Below, in pieces: positions 14,326 through 24,892 of a stretch of DNA of 53,708 bases. This DNA comes from Paludibacteraceae bacterium. GTDB taxonomy: Bacteria; Bacteroidota; Bacteroidia; Bacteroidales; Paludibacteraceae. The notes beneath the pieces were generated by a model. The model saw only the letters and a program-made list of their open reading frames with translations. It was not told the DNA's origin and searched no databases. The position numbers and the translations under genes are program-made. The stretch spans positions 1-53,708 of the forward strand of contig JAFNUD010000024.1 in NCBI GenBank assembly GCA_017384225.1, written 5' to 3'. Within the stretch, counting starts at the first letter, position 1. Every line of letters begins with the position of its first letter.

Positions 14326-17019
14326 TTATTCTCCTATTTCTTTATTTTTCACAGGACGAATGACATAACCATAAGCCTTGGCACACATATCTGAAAAAGA
14401 AACCATATCTTTCTTAAATCGAATACCATAAGTATAGCCATAACCTTTTATTCCCATCTGTACACCACTCCAAACGGAAGAACGATACCATGTGAGTTTG
14501 TCAGGATCTCCTGAATAGTTAGTGGATTCTACTCTACCGCCAGAAGCGGGAAGGAATATACTATTGTTATTTGGTCCTGTTACCATATAACCTATTATGC
14601 CATTTTTAGTTGTCCACGTCCATGTACAACTATCTACCAATTCTTGAATTTCTTTTTCAGTTGGGGTACGCCATCCCTCGCTCCACTCTCCTGTAACGAC
14701 ATCGAATGCTGTACCGCTAATATCGCAGCCTTTGATTGTTCCTGCCCCAATCATCTCATAATAACTATATTGTCCGCCAAATTGGTAATCATAGTAGAAA
14801 TACCAATAATTTACTTCACTATACACATTTTTCGTTGTTGTTTCCGCATAAGCATAGTAGTTACCGTATTCTTCTGGTTTGGAAGCACCAAGGTTACAAC
14901 ACGCCCATAAGATATTACTTGAAAGCCCCAAATCTACACCATGGTAATGCTCGTTATTCGAACAATAATGTTCATATGTTACATGATAAGCAGTACGCTC
15001 GCCGATATATTGCTCGCCATTTGCAAATGTAGCATAGCCCGCTAAACAAACTGAATCTTCCGCACTATTTCTATAATATGCATATCTACTATCTGTATAT
15101 CTTGTACCAAATGTTGAAAGTGAAATAAATGTAGAATCACCTTTAGGATCAATATACACGTATCCCCAATCTACAACTCCAGTTGTGTCTTGTAATTCTA
15201 CTGTTACATCGCATAAGTGCTTATAGAAATAGTTTTCCCCATCATATTCTAATTCTTGTTTTTCGCTATAGATGGTGTCTGTTACCTCAAAATCTTTGAT
15301 TATAACCCATTCCTTGTCTTTTAATATTGCCGATGGAGAGGCTAATAAATCAAACCCTAACCAATTTACAATAGGGTAAAGCGTGTATTTATCTTCTGTC
15401 TTGTATGGTTTAAACGAATGTTTAAAATCCCTATACCCGTTTTTGAAAGTTTCTTTTTTTGTAGAACCCATTTCTTCATTGGCTTCATTTCTTACAGAAT
15501 AACCATATTTAATAGGACACAAACAATCACCTGATAGTGTGCTTGTCGCATCGGAAGAGTGTCCCGTATTCTCAAAAGAAACATTATTAAACACAGGTAC
15601 TAAATCCCAAGAGTGAATATTATTTAGACTCTCCCAACTGCAATTCAACACCGCCGAATCGCCAAGAAGACTTTTTAGAACACACGCCTCTAATTCAACG
15701 GCTCCAACGAGATCAAACGAACACTTTGTTTCCAAAAGGTTATCATATATAACTGTGGAATTCAGTAAATTTGGAAGATCTGCTTCATACAACATTGCTG
15801 TTCCAGAAGAGCTCAATCTACCACCAATTTTACCTGTTAAAGCGAGGTCTAACAAGTTCTTGTCTTTGAATTGTAATCCAAAAGTGAGAAATCCACCAAA
15901 TTCTAAACTTCCTTCAATAGCACCTTGTATTTCTATACCATTATTTATGGGAGTAAACTTACGTCCTGGTTTTAGCACACGCTCTTTTTCTGTAGCAAGT
16001 TCATCAGAAATAAAAATTTTTATTGTTTGTGACGCTCCTGCATAAATAGCAGCTGATAGTTCTGCATCAAGATAAATACCTGGTTCTATGTACAAGTTAA
16101 TTAAGGGACAATTAGGTATTGGTATCACCGTTTTTACTCTGAACGGTTTAAAACTTCCCGAAATTTGTCCTTTAAACCCGAATTTCTCCTCTATTAAAAA
16201 TTCACCATTAATATTGTAATGAAAGTAATATTGCCCATTTTCTATTATAAGGAGCGTTTTTATATAAAGTTCAGGAGTTATAGATAGGTTCAGTTCCTTA
16301 TCAATAGGTCTATCGACATCTAGTGCAATATGTGGTGCATCAACCACCTCTATACCCATTGAGGACATAGAAAATTCCCATTTAGGCAAAGATATGGGGC
16401 GTATGCCCGAATCATCTACAAATGATTCTATTTTTTTCTGCTGTACTTTGTTTTCTGATTCAACATATGCGTAGGTAGCACCCAAACAGTAGTATGTATC
16501 AAAGATGTTGGTCAAAGCTGTTTCTGTACATTGTACGACATGCTCATTATTTTCGAATGTAACACGTACTACCTCTCCTGCAAAACCAGACGGAAGAATA
16601 TCATTCATTTCGACAGTTACTATTTTATCACCAACAATTGGTAATAAATTATCTGGAATATCGTCGCGGAAATATAGTGTCATAGAATCGCATCGTATAA
16701 GATAATCCATTAAATTGTCAGAAAGGTCGATTACACCTTTTTTATAGACGGTTTTTGGTGTAATAAAACTGACACTATCTATATTATCCAATGGTATTCT
16801 ATAAACACTGTCAGACGTCCAAATTTCTTGTACCTGATATGTTGCATGCCAAACACTATCTAAATCAAGTTGGGAAGACACGATACTATCCACTTCGTAT
16901 GTAAAGAACGCATCTATTCGTCCATCGTTTTGATACACATAAAATGCATTCTCTGCACACAGATTAGCAACGCGTATAGCAAATATAAAAAATATGAGTA
17001 AATATAATTTTGTTTTCAT
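14326..17019 (-). CDS. Secreted surface protein with C-terminal FISUMP-like domain
   Basis: This 897-residue protein has a signal peptide (MKTKLYLLIFFIFAIRVANL). It begins with a region of SVSF/DSV motifs (residues 25-100), followed by a long beta-rich middle. The C-terminal 190 residues (HGVDLGLSSNILWACCNLGA, EYGNYYAYAET, GWRTPTEKEIQELVDSCTW, SIFLPASGGR) match the Fibrobacter succinogenes major paralogous (FISUMP-like, TIGR02145) domain found in extracellular Bacteroidota proteins. It is the last gene of the four-gene operon, overlapping the previous one by ATGA. The binding target is unknown. Confidence 0.8.
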   Translation of the reverse strand: MKTKLYLLIFFIFAIRVANLCAENAFYVYQNDGRIDAFFTYEVDSIVSSQLDLDSVWHATYQVQEIWTSDSVYRIPLDNIDSVSFITPKTVYKKGVIDLSDNLMDYLIRCDSMTLYFRDDIPDNLLPIVGDKIVTVEMNDILPSGFAGEVVRVTFENNEHVVQCTETALTNIFDTYYCLGATYAYVESENKVQQKKIESFVDDSGIRPISLPKWEFSMSSMGIEVVDAPHIALDVDRPIDKELNLSITPELYIKTLLIIENGQYYFHYNINGEFLIEEKFGFKGQISGSFKPFRVKTVIPIPNCPLINLYIEPGIYLDAELSAAIYAGASQTIKIFISDELATEKERVLKPGRKFTPINNGIEIQGAIEGSLEFGGFLTFGLQFKDKNLLDLALTGKIGGRLSSSGTAMLYEADLPNLLNSTVIYDNLLETKCSFDLVGAVELEACVLKSLLGDSAVLNCSWESLNNIHSWDLVPVFNNVSFENTGHSSDATSTLSGDCLCPIKYGYSVRNEANEEMGSTKKETFKNGYRDFKHSFKPYKTEDKYTLYPIVNWLGFDLLASPSAILKDKEWVIIKDFEVTDTIYSEKQELEYDGENYFYKHLCDVTVELQDTTGVVDWGYVYIDPKGDSTFISLSTFGTRYTDSRYAYYRNSAEDSVCLAGYATFANGEQYIGERTAYHVTYEHYCSNNEHYHGVDLGLSSNILWACCNLGASKPEEYGNYYAYAETTTKNVYSEVNYWYFYYDYQFGGQYSYYEMIGAGTIKGCDISGTAFDVVTGEWSEGWRTPTEKEIQELVDSCTWTWTTKNGIIGYMVTGPNNNSIFLPASGGRVESTNYSGDPDKLTWYRSSVWSGVQMGIKGYGYTYGIRFKKDMVSFSDMCAKAYGYVIRPVKNKEIGE

Positions 17020-17486
17020 CGCTTAAGCATTTTACAGGTTAAACCATTCACTTTCAGCACATAAACAGTTGGCACAAGATGAGAAACAGGAATAATATAC
17101 TCGCCATCTTGAATCGTTCTTGTTGAAAAAATCTTAGTTCCCATTATAGTGTATAATGCAACTTCGGTATCTTTTGATAGTGCAGGAAATAGTATATAAT
17201 CATTTTGTACTAAATAGGTTATTCCATGCGCTTGTAGATTAATGCTATTAGATGCAAGCTCACGACTTTCGTATTTAAAAGTTGCAATATTCTCCAGCGA
17301 ATACGACACATCCATATTTATGGAATGAACGTATAATTCATTCTCCATAAAAGTTACTTGAGGCTTGTCTTGAAGTGCAAAAGCAATTTGTGTTCCATCT
17401 TTTGCTGTGATAATTAAGTGTGTTTTTTCAGCTTTAAGCAATAGCGGAAAAATCAACACTACTATCCATAGTAATACTTTTTTCAT
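17016..17486 (-). CDS. Small secreted protein with T9SS type A-like C-terminus
   Basis: This 156-residue protein has a signal peptide (MKKVLLWIVVLIFPLLLKAE). The C-terminal 70 residues form the beta-rich pattern of Por secretion tails (EVALYTIMGTKIFSTRTIQDGEY and a final VYVLKVNG). The N-terminal part has the DGTQIAFALQDKPQVTF motif often seen in short T9SS cargo. It overlaps the downstream 897-residue gene by 4 nt and lies 29 nt from the barrel gene. It may accompany the larger surface proteins of this operon; function unknown. Confidence 0.7.
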   Translation of the reverse strand: MKKVLLWIVVLIFPLLLKAEKTHLIITAKDGTQIAFALQDKPQVTFMENELYVHSINMDVSYSLENIATFKYESRELASNSINLQAHGITYLVQNDYILFPALSKDTEVALYTIMGTKIFSTRTIQDGEYIIPVSHLVPTVYVLKVNGLTCKMLKR

Positions 17487-17515
17487 ATCTATTTATTTTA
17501 ATGGTTGATTATGAT

Positions 17516-18451
17516 TCATTCATCCCCTAATTCACAAGATAAACAAACTTTTGCATCCGCAGAAACATCGAATAAAAGCGAAATCCTTATTCCGACAGTC
17601 CAATCACGACAGAATGTTTGTGCTACATAACGCGAATTACAAATCTCAGGAATATATATTTTAGATATATTAAAGGGCGATTGTTCGTTTATTATATAAG
17701 GCAGGTCCTGTGCTGGCTTAACATACGAATTTATTGTAGCTATATATGAATATGCAGCAATACGAATTTGTAATCCACTTGACTTAAAATAATAGCGATA
17801 TTTATCAATAATATCTAATATATCTACACCAAATTCAACATAAGGGTATAACTGATAACGAAGATATAGAGCACTATCGTCAAGTTCTCTCACAATGGGT
17901 TCGTTGGTATAAAAGGCATGATTATCCATCTGTGTATAATCTTGAATATACCGATCATAATGTCCTTTGCATGTAAGATATGCTGTCATAGAATAATCCT
18001 CATGTATGTGTACACTATTCATCACCCCTGCCAGAAAATAGACATATGGAAATTTAGCCCCAATGAGCAATGGAACATGTAATGCCCACGCCAACGACTT
18101 GTCGTGGCGATTGGTAAATTGATAACTATATTCAAACCATTTTCCTTGTGTGTCATGGGTGTGGATTGAGGTTTGATAATCTTCTAATCCTATATTCGTC
18201 ATGCGCGTGCGCACTCCAACTCCGGTTTGTGCAATCAGACGCAAAGATTCATATTCATAGCCTACAAACAAATCCCCATTCGCAGAGTTTAGATTATTTA
18301 AGTATGCATAGTCATTGAAATACCCTGAATATCCTCCTGCAAAAGAAGCCACCAAATGATGCTTTGGTAGTTTATTATATGCATGTACATAAGTATAGGA
18401 GAATATACAAAGTATTATAGCTATCGCATATGTATATCTGTACTTCATCAT
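17516..18451 (-). CDS. Predicted outer-membrane beta-barrel protein
   Basis: This 311-residue protein has a signal peptide (residues 1-24) and alternating aromatic/hydrophobic strands (LFVGYEYESLRLIAQTGVGV, LHVPLLIGAKFPYVYFLAGV, VEFGVDILDIID, AAYSYIATINSYV). A C-terminal strand ends near WTVGIRISLLFDV, followed by a short tail with two Cys. It lies 6 nt after the giant adhesin gene and is surely co-transcribed. Position suggests an outer-membrane partner or anchor of the adhesin, as PorP/SprF-like barrels are for other T9SS proteins. I do not see the PorP/SprF N-terminal motif, so the family is left open. Confidence 0.65.
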   Translation of the reverse strand: MMKYRYTYAIAIILCIFSYTYVHAYNKLPKHHLVASFAGGYSGYFNDYAYLNNLNSANGDLFVGYEYESLRLIAQTGVGVRTRMTNIGLEDYQTSIHTHDTQGKWFEYSYQFTNRHDKSLAWALHVPLLIGAKFPYVYFLAGVMNSVHIHEDYSMTAYLTCKGHYDRYIQDYTQMDNHAFYTNEPIVRELDDSALYLRYQLYPYVEFGVDILDIIDKYRYYFKSSGLQIRIAAYSYIATINSYVKPAQDLPYIINEQSPFNISKIYIPEICNSRYVAQTFCRDWTVGIRISLLFDVSADAKVCLSCELGDE

Positions 18452-18457
18452 TGTTAT

Positions 18458-21400
18458 TTAATAGACTAATAGTTTAATAAATTTCATGTACCCATTATCT
18501 GTTCTTACCACTACGAAGTAAGAAGCTTCTATTGCTGGTAATGTTACTTGTATAGGTAATTGCTCTTCCACTCTTCCTTGCAATAATGATACTCCTGCGG
18601 CAGTATATATATACCAAGTTGCATTTTGGTCGGAATATAAGGTACAAGTAGGATTTTCTTTGACAAGAGAAGTAGGTGTAATAGCAATTGTAGCTTCATA
18701 GGCTACAGAATGGTCTTCCACAAAATGAGGCTGCATAGGACATGTAATGATTTTTTGTCCATCTCCAACACGAGTTAATTCCACAGCATATTCACCCTGC
18801 ATATCCAATGCGGGATAGAGATACAAATAAGGCTTATTCTCTCCAAATATTGGTTGTCCGTTATAGTACCACTGAAACTCGGAGAATGTGTATCCACCAT
18901 TGAGCGAATCCACCAAAATGGATATCACATCATTCCAATGTTGTTCTATAATCCATGAAGGATATCTTACTTTAAACGACACACTCTGCATAATAAGTGA
19001 ATCGGAGCAGATTCCATTGTGCAGAAATACCGTAGCCATATAATCTCCTGGACAGGGGTAGGATGTCTTACCTCGTTCATTGACATATGGTACAGATATC
19101 AACCCGTCTTGCTCAATCATTTGATGATCTACATTGACAAAGCCTTGCGTTATGGCTTCCTCTGAGAATATAATGGAATATTCAACAACTTGTCTTCCTT
19201 CGTAGGTATATGCAAAATTTAGGTATTGATCATCGGCACAGAATTCAGTATTTTGCACATCTATTTGAGTAGGTTGGATTGCAGTGAGATATAAGTATTC
19301 TATGTGGCTGCAACCATCTTCGTTGATTGTAGTATCAGTATACATTCCTTCTTGTGTGATAATATGATTTGCATATATGTACAAATCTCCAGCACACAAT
19401 GTATCATAGATAACAGATTCAGTATTCTTTAATACATGCAAATTAAGAATTTGAATACTATCACATCCTCCTATCGTTACCAACGTGTCGTAATATATAA
19501 CTGTTTCATTTAGCAACATACCATTGAAATTGTACCATTCATTTTCACATATGGTATCATATAAGGTCGTTGTATAAGGATCATTCACCAATAGGTGTTC
19601 TACATAAATAGAATCATAGCCATTCGCAGTGAGCAAAGAATCGTAATATACACCCGATACCGATAATAGCTTTCCATGAAAATCAAACACATTTCCACCA
19701 CAAATTGTATCATAGGACTCGCATAAATAGGATAGATGTACGGAGTAAATAGAGTCGCATCCAACTGTGGTAGGAATCGTATCATGATACCATCCTGCCT
19801 GCGTAAGAATTTGATTTCTGAAATAGAATGTATCACCCACACAAATTTGTGCACTATCAACAAAATGGTAGATAGGAGATATTATTAACTGCAATGTATA
19901 AATAGAATCACATCCAAACACCGATAGTAATGAATCTGACACTTCATATCTTCCGCTTGGTAAATTAGTAAAAGTATGTCCTCTCCACTCAAAACTATCT
20001 TTTTCACAGATAGCTTCTCTTTCAAGTATATGATATTGCTCATGTACTTGTAATGTATATTCCACAATAGAATCGCACTGCTCCATATTTTGGAGAGTAT
20101 CTATATAAATCCCCGTTTCATATACCACCTTGTTGGACAAATAGAAAGAATCGCCTTGACAAATATCTATCACTTGTTTTATATATACAAATGATTGCAC
20201 CAAAATATCCAATTGAAAGAGCGAATCCGTACCATAAATGGTAAGAAGTGAGTCGGTATAAAGTCCAGAATCAAAAATTTCTTTCCCTCTCCATATATAT
20301 GGTGTTTCTGCAAAGCAAATAGTATCGTAGGTTATATCGGTATAAGTAGGTGCAACAAAAAGATTTAGTGTCCAAACAGAATCACATCCCAGTGCAGTGG
20401 ACAGAGAATCATTTAGAGATATCCAACCTAATTGGTCAGTTGGTATGGTAGTTATCTGATTATTGTTGTGGTATAATACGTGGTTTTCGTGTCCAGTCCA
20501 TATGTATGACTGACTTATACCGATTGTATCACTATGTGTGAAATGATAAGTAGGCGCAATATAAAGATTGAGTTGGTATATCGAATCGCTGCATCCTGAA
20601 GCAGTACGCATTCGATCGTATTGATTGTATTCTCCTGCACTATATCCATCGTATATATACAAAGAATCCCTCCAAAAATGCGATTGTCCCAAACATATGG
20701 TATCATACTCCATAAATAGGTAGTTTGAATCAGTGAGAATCAAAAGTTCGTAAATAGAATCACATCCCAAAGAAGAAATAAGCGAATCAGTATAGACACC
20801 CGATTGCGTGAATTCTCTTCCACGCCAAGTTATAGTATCAAATTGGCATATGTGAGTTGTATCATAAAAATGATATGAAGGAAGCCAATGCGGAATAAAT
20901 CGGAAAATAGAGTCACATCCATTTTGTCGATCATATCTACACTCATAAAAATGTTGTTGGTTTTCTGTATCTAATTTATGGTTATAATAGATCTTTTCTC
21001 CATGAAATATGATTGTATCATTGGAACAGAGTTCCATTTCTACCACATTGTAGAAACCTGGCATAGTGGTGAGATTCAATTGGAAGATTGAATCGCAACC
21101 ATATATTGTTTGTAATGTGTCGTAGTATGTGCCACTTGACCAATAATTGACATTGTCGTATCCTCTCCATGTCAAATGTTCATTACTACAAGTGGATGTG
21201 TCTTCTACGAACAAATATGTTTGATGAATAGTAACGTACATATCGACAACCGAATCACAGCCCCATTGTGTATCAAAAATGCCTGTTAATAAAATAGTAG
21301 TATCTTTGTGCCATGTAGAAAAGTCATATACAGAATCTGCAAAAGTAAAAGGTAGATTGTCACAAATAGTAATAGAATCCACAACATAAGTTGTATTATG

Positions 21401-24400
21401 TACAAAGAGTAACAATGTGTTTAAGCTATCGCTTCCATACATTGTTTGGTACATTACAGAGTCATAATAAGTAGGTGTGGCAAGGTATATTATTGTATCA
21501 AAAGGAGAACTCGGTATTGTTTGGGTAAAGTTCGTTCCCACATACAATCTATTTTGCCATGAGACAGTATCGTTGTCACAAAGATGAATGGTCATATCTT
21601 GTTGAAAACTTGGAGCCACGAAAAGGTGAAGTATGTGTATAGAATCGCACCCATATTGCGTTTTCAAGGAGTCTATAATCGTGTAATCACCTTCTATTTG
21701 CGTAGATATCATGGTTTCTTTTGTGCCGTTCACGTGCACTATATTTCCCTCGTGCTTTTCCCAAATATATCGTTGATATTGAAAAACAGTATCATACTCT
21801 GTTGATAGAAAGTTGGAATGTATTGTCGCTTGCAGTTGCACAATCGAATCGCATCCAAACGAACTGATTGTTGACATATTGAGAATCACCAATGTATCTT
21901 GTGTGATATAATCAAAGTAGTATGTTGTTCCATCAAAAGTCAGGGGTTCGGAAGCACATAGTGTTTGATATTGGTAAATGGTATCTGTGGAGTGCACATG
22001 TAAACGCATAAAGTGCACACTATCACATCCAATATCGGTAGTCTGATAATAAATCGTATCGTAAACGACAGGGGCAGCTACCACGATGACCTCATCATAT
22101 AATAGTTCATCTATTGGTTCCGCGAATTTATGACCCTTATATAATCGATTTTGCCACGATATAGTATCGTTATCGCATACGCGCAACAGGGTATCATAAT
22201 AAGCATAAGTGGGTGCTATATAAAGTGAAAAATCCCAAATCGAATCACATCCGTTAGTAAGGAAGAAATTGAAAAGTCCCGCCGAATCGGAAGGTATATG
22301 ATTGAGTAATGAATCTTTATAATAAATATGCTGTCCTACATTTGCTGGTAATTCATATACATCACCTCGACATATGGTATCCGACATCGCGAAATCATAT
22401 CTTGGCTGTATATGCAGCGTATATATAATGGTTGAATCGCAGTCGCTATTTTTACACGTTGTTGTATATACGTATGTGCTATCAATAGTAAGATTTTGTA
22501 ATTCTGGAATATCTATGAACAACGAATCTGAATAAGGTAATTCAGTAGGACAAACAGTTGTCTCATAAATAAGTGTATCGGGTAGTCCAACATACAAATA
22601 CAGGGTTGTTATCGAATCACATCCCGCTATATTATATGCGGAATCCACATATGTATGGATCTTATTCGTTTCTAAATCATAGGTGTTTATAGTTTGTCCT
22701 GCAAAGGTAACTTCTGTGCCATAGCAGACATTCTTTTTAATTGTTTTTTGATAGGTGTCTATTACATCTACAATGATGTGAACTGTATCAACAGCATTGA
22801 CTCCTGGTCTTGTTACAAGTTCATGCTTTACAATCATACACGCTTTGTATGTACCTACAGAATCGTATTTGTGTGCTACAACTGGTTCATTGGTCCATAT
22901 AATTGGTGTTCCATCTCCAAAATCCCATCCAATAGTTTGATAATCAGCAATAGGGACTGATTGAAATTTCAGGCTATCTTCGCTGATGCAAATTTGTATA
23001 TTATCTAATCTATCCAAAGGTCTCTCACCAGATCCACCTGCAGTTCCGCCGCCAGCACCTCCACCGCCAGAGCCACCTCCCCCAGATCCGCCACCACCAA
23101 CAAAGGTATAGTAATCATTGTATCGGTTATTAAATCCCGCATTATATGCATAGGATTCTGCAGATCCTAAACCATATACATATGCTGTAAAAGGTGCCTT
23201 GTCGTTCTTAATATAATGTGCAACATAGTCCGATATCGGGATTCGTGCAAATGAATACTCGCTATTGCCCATCAATGGCGTAAATAGAGCCGCTTGCGAA
23301 ACACCATCCAACAACATGCTTGATATAGCCGAAGTGGAAGTAACGACATTAACATAGTGTTGCATGGGCACTTGCGATCGCTCAGCTTCCTTTACAGAAT
23401 CAGGATCCACTACCTTGAACGCTGTAAAATTCAGGTCATTCAATCCTTGTTCCATAGGGGTAATCAATGCCATTGAGGGATCACCATATTGCACGATACT
23501 ACCATCTGGCAAATCTACAATATCATTTACCGCCGCAGAACTGAGGTATATATAACATGTGGAAGGTCTGCTCGTAGTAATCCATGCAGAGTTATCTACT
23601 CGCATTTGGTATGTTTCTTTTTTTCCCAATATAGTTACGAGTGTCCCATTGCAAAAAACCTCTGTATTGTCATATATAGAAGTCACACGCACATAGTTAT
23701 ATTTTTGTAAAGCGGCTGTAGTGACAGCAAATTGTTGTCCCCAAAATCGTAGTGGAATAGCTTGCTCAAACACATGATCGTCTGTGTACGCAGGACTATA
23801 CGGTACAATAGCAGTTTGATTTCCTGAAAAAACAGCTACGTTTTTATTGGCGTAAATTGTTGTTCCTGATAGGTCACCTGTAGGAGATGCTGATCGCACA
23901 AGATATACTTCACCTGCACTTAATGAAACATTGGTAATCGGTATTGTTTCTGAATCACCTTTTGTAGTTACAGTTGTGGGAGTTACCCAAATATTTGTAC
24001 TATTTGCCGTTGCAACAATAGCAAACTCTGTAGCATTTCGGTCCTTCGAAAATGTTTGTATCATATACTCCTGTCCCAAGGTGGAGGTAGGGAGAACCAT
24101 GGTAGCATCATAGGATGAAGGACCGTAGTTTGAGGCGTATAATGAAATGGGATAATTGGAAGTCACATGTACTCCTCGCATTTGGTCGGTTCGTTGTTCT
24201 TCCAAAATATAGGCATCATCTTTGTATTGTTCTGGTACGGTAAATGTATGCATTTTTCCTTTTTGTACCACAAATTTATATGTTTTTGAAGCGAGCATTA
24301 CCGTAACTTCTGCTTCATTGTATCTGGTTGTGGCATGGAGTTGTAACGACAAAGAACGATCCTCTAATTTACTTCCCGCATTTGGCATAAAAGTCACCCA

Positions 24401-24541
24401 AAAATCTGTACCTTCAGTAGAACGTACGGTACGCCATGTATCATTGAGCACAGCTTTTGCAGGATAGCAAAAGGTGCATAAAAAACAAAGGAAAACCCAT
24501 TTGCATATACGATTCATACTATTTTTCGCAATTCGTTTCAT
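18458..24541 (-). CDS. Giant surface adhesin with PKD domain and about 20 CDSI-type repeats
   Basis: This is 2027 residues; Met9 (24517, MNRICKWVFLCFLCTFCYPA) is an equally good start with a better signal peptide. Residues about 45-470 resemble IgGFc-binding-type N-terminal modules (TDFWVTFMPN). A Gly-rich linker of about 24 residues (near 480-505) is made of GGGGS-like units. A PKD domain follows (about 510-600, IGWDFGDGTPIIWTN). Residues about 600-1760 hold some 20 repeats, each with a C-containing strand, W-RG, Y-D-L and a GCDSI-x-x-L-x-L end; a few have lost the Cys (GSDS, GTDS, GYDS). The C-terminal 80 residues look like a T9SS type A sorting domain (WYIYTAAGVSLLQG, YFVVVRTDNG). It is the first gene of the operon, behind a long leader. 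Role: cell-surface adhesion, by inference. Confidence 0.85.
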   Translation of the reverse strand: MKRIAKNSMNRICKWVFLCFLCTFCYPAKAVLNDTWRTVRSTEGTDFWVTFMPNAGSKLEDRSLSLQLHATTRYNEAEVTVMLASKTYKFVVQKGKMHTFTVPEQYKDDAYILEEQRTDQMRGVHVTSNYPISLYASNYGPSSYDATMVLPTSTLGQEYMIQTFSKDRNATEFAIVATANSTNIWVTPTTVTTKGDSETIPITNVSLSAGEVYLVRSASPTGDLSGTTIYANKNVAVFSGNQTAIVPYSPAYTDDHVFEQAIPLRFWGQQFAVTTAALQKYNYVRVTSIYDNTEVFCNGTLVTILGKKETYQMRVDNSAWITTSRPSTCYIYLSSAAVNDIVDLPDGSIVQYGDPSMALITPMEQGLNDLNFTAFKVVDPDSVKEAERSQVPMQHYVNVVTSTSAISSMLLDGVSQAALFTPLMGNSEYSFARIPISDYVAHYIKNDKAPFTAYVYGLGSAESYAYNAGFNNRYNDYYTFVGGGGSGGGGSGGGGAGGGTAGGSGERPLDRLDNIQICISEDSLKFQSVPIADYQTIGWDFGDGTPIIWTNEPVVAHKYDSVGTYKACMIVKHELVTRPGVNAVDTVHIIVDVIDTYQKTIKKNVCYGTEVTFAGQTINTYDLETNKIHTYVDSAYNIAGCDSITTLYLYVGLPDTLIYETTVCPTELPYSDSLFIDIPELQNLTIDSTYVYTTTCKNSDCDSTIIYTLHIQPRYDFAMSDTICRGDVYELPANVGQHIYYKDSLLNHIPSDSAGLFNFFLTNGCDSIWDFSLYIAPTYAYYDTLLRVCDNDTISWQNRLYKGHKFAEPIDELLYDEVIVVAAPVVYDTIYYQTTDIGCDSVHFMRLHVHSTDTIYQYQTLCASEPLTFDGTTYYFDYITQDTLVILNMSTISSFGCDSIVQLQATIHSNFLSTEYDTVFQYQRYIWEKHEGNIVHVNGTKETMISTQIEGDYTIIDSLKTQYGCDSIHILHLFVAPSFQQDMTIHLCDNDTVSWQNRLYVGTNFTQTIPSSPFDTIIYLATPTYYDSVMYQTMYGSDSLNTLLLFVHNTTYVVDSITICDNLPFTFADSVYDFSTWHKDTTILLTGIFDTQWGCDSVVDMYVTIHQTYLFVEDTSTCSNEHLTWRGYDNVNYWSSGTYYDTLQTIYGCDSIFQLNLTTMPGFYNVVEMELCSNDTIIFHGEKIYYNHKLDTENQQHFYECRYDRQNGCDSIFRFIPHWLPSYHFYDTTHICQFDTITWRGREFTQSGVYTDSLISSLGCDSIYELLILTDSNYLFMEYDTICLGQSHFWRDSLYIYDGYSAGEYNQYDRMRTASGCSDSIYQLNLYIAPTYHFTHSDTIGISQSYIWTGHENHVLYHNNNQITTIPTDQLGWISLNDSLSTALGCDSVWTLNLFVAPTYTDITYDTICFAETPYIWRGKEIFDSGLYTDSLLTIYGTDSLFQLDILVQSFVYIKQVIDICQGDSFYLSNKVVYETGIYIDTLQNMEQCDSIVEYTLQVHEQYHILEREAICEKDSFEWRGHTFTNLPSGRYEVSDSLLSVFGCDSIYTLQLIISPIYHFVDSAQICVGDTFYFRNQILTQAGWYHDTIPTTVGCDSIYSVHLSYLCESYDTICGGNVFDFHGKLLSVSGVYYDSLLTANGYDSIYVEHLLVNDPYTTTLYDTICENEWYNFNGMLLNETVIYYDTLVTIGGCDSIQILNLHVLKNTESVIYDTLCAGDLYIYANHIITQEGMYTDTTINEDGCSHIEYLYLTAIQPTQIDVQNTEFCADDQYLNFAYTYEGRQVVEYSIIFSEEAITQGFVNVDHQMIEQDGLISVPYVNERGKTSYPCPGDYMATVFLHNGICSDSLIMQSVSFKVRYPSWIIEQHWNDVISILVDSLNGGYTFSEFQWYYNGQPIFGENKPYLYLYPALDMQGEYAVELTRVGDGQKIITCPMQPHFVEDHSVAYEATIAITPTSLVKENPTCTLYSDQNATWYIYTAAGVSLLQGRVEEQLPIQVTLPAIEASYFVVVRTDNGYMKFIKLLVY

Positions 24542-24854
24542 CTGTTTAATCTATATAGACCCCATGCTGTTTACTTATGCACGAGGTCTTAGCATCACCT
24601 TAATAGTCAAATAAACAACAGGAAACCTACGCTGGTAGAAAACACACTACATCTAAAGACAGACGCAGTATGGATATAATCATACCCACACAGGCATTTA
24701 CTGTTACTTTGGCTTTGACTATTAATCTGAAAGTTGCTAAGTTTCGTACATCAAACGCAAAGCGTCAATAAACGCTATTTAATATGTCCGAAACCTACCC
24801 AAAGAGACTCTACAAAACGCTTTTCACAGAATACAATTCTCCAAGCGTAGGATT
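24542..24854 (-). other. Structured 5-prime leader of the giant adhesin operon
   Basis: Transcription from the promoter at 24861-24892 should start near 24854, leaving about 310 untranslated nt. A perfect 12-bp inverted repeat (24600-24611 with 24714-24725) could close a domain containing smaller hairpins such as GTATG/CATAC. Next to the start codon an 11-bp stem (24557-24567 with 24579-24589) pairs fully as minus-strand RNA using two G-U pairs; as plus-strand RNA these would be A-C mismatches. It matches no riboswitch I know. The inverted repeat could instead bound an invertible segment. The remaining stretch to 25068 shows no gene. Confidence 0.6.
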
Positions 24855-24860
24855 CGACTG

Positions 24861-24892
24861 CAAAGTTACAACATTTTTCTGGATTATGCAAA
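24861..24892 (-). promoter_or_regulatory. Promoter of the giant adhesin operon
   Basis: On the minus strand TTTG (plus 24889-24892), a 20-bp spacer and TAACTTTG (24861-24868) match the Bacteroidota consensus exactly. Confidence 0.75.

Noticed and set aside
24557-24589. tRNA or rho-independent terminator near the adhesin start
   Set aside because: The stem has no T run on either strand and no cloverleaf; position 15 nt before the start codon fits a leader hairpin better.
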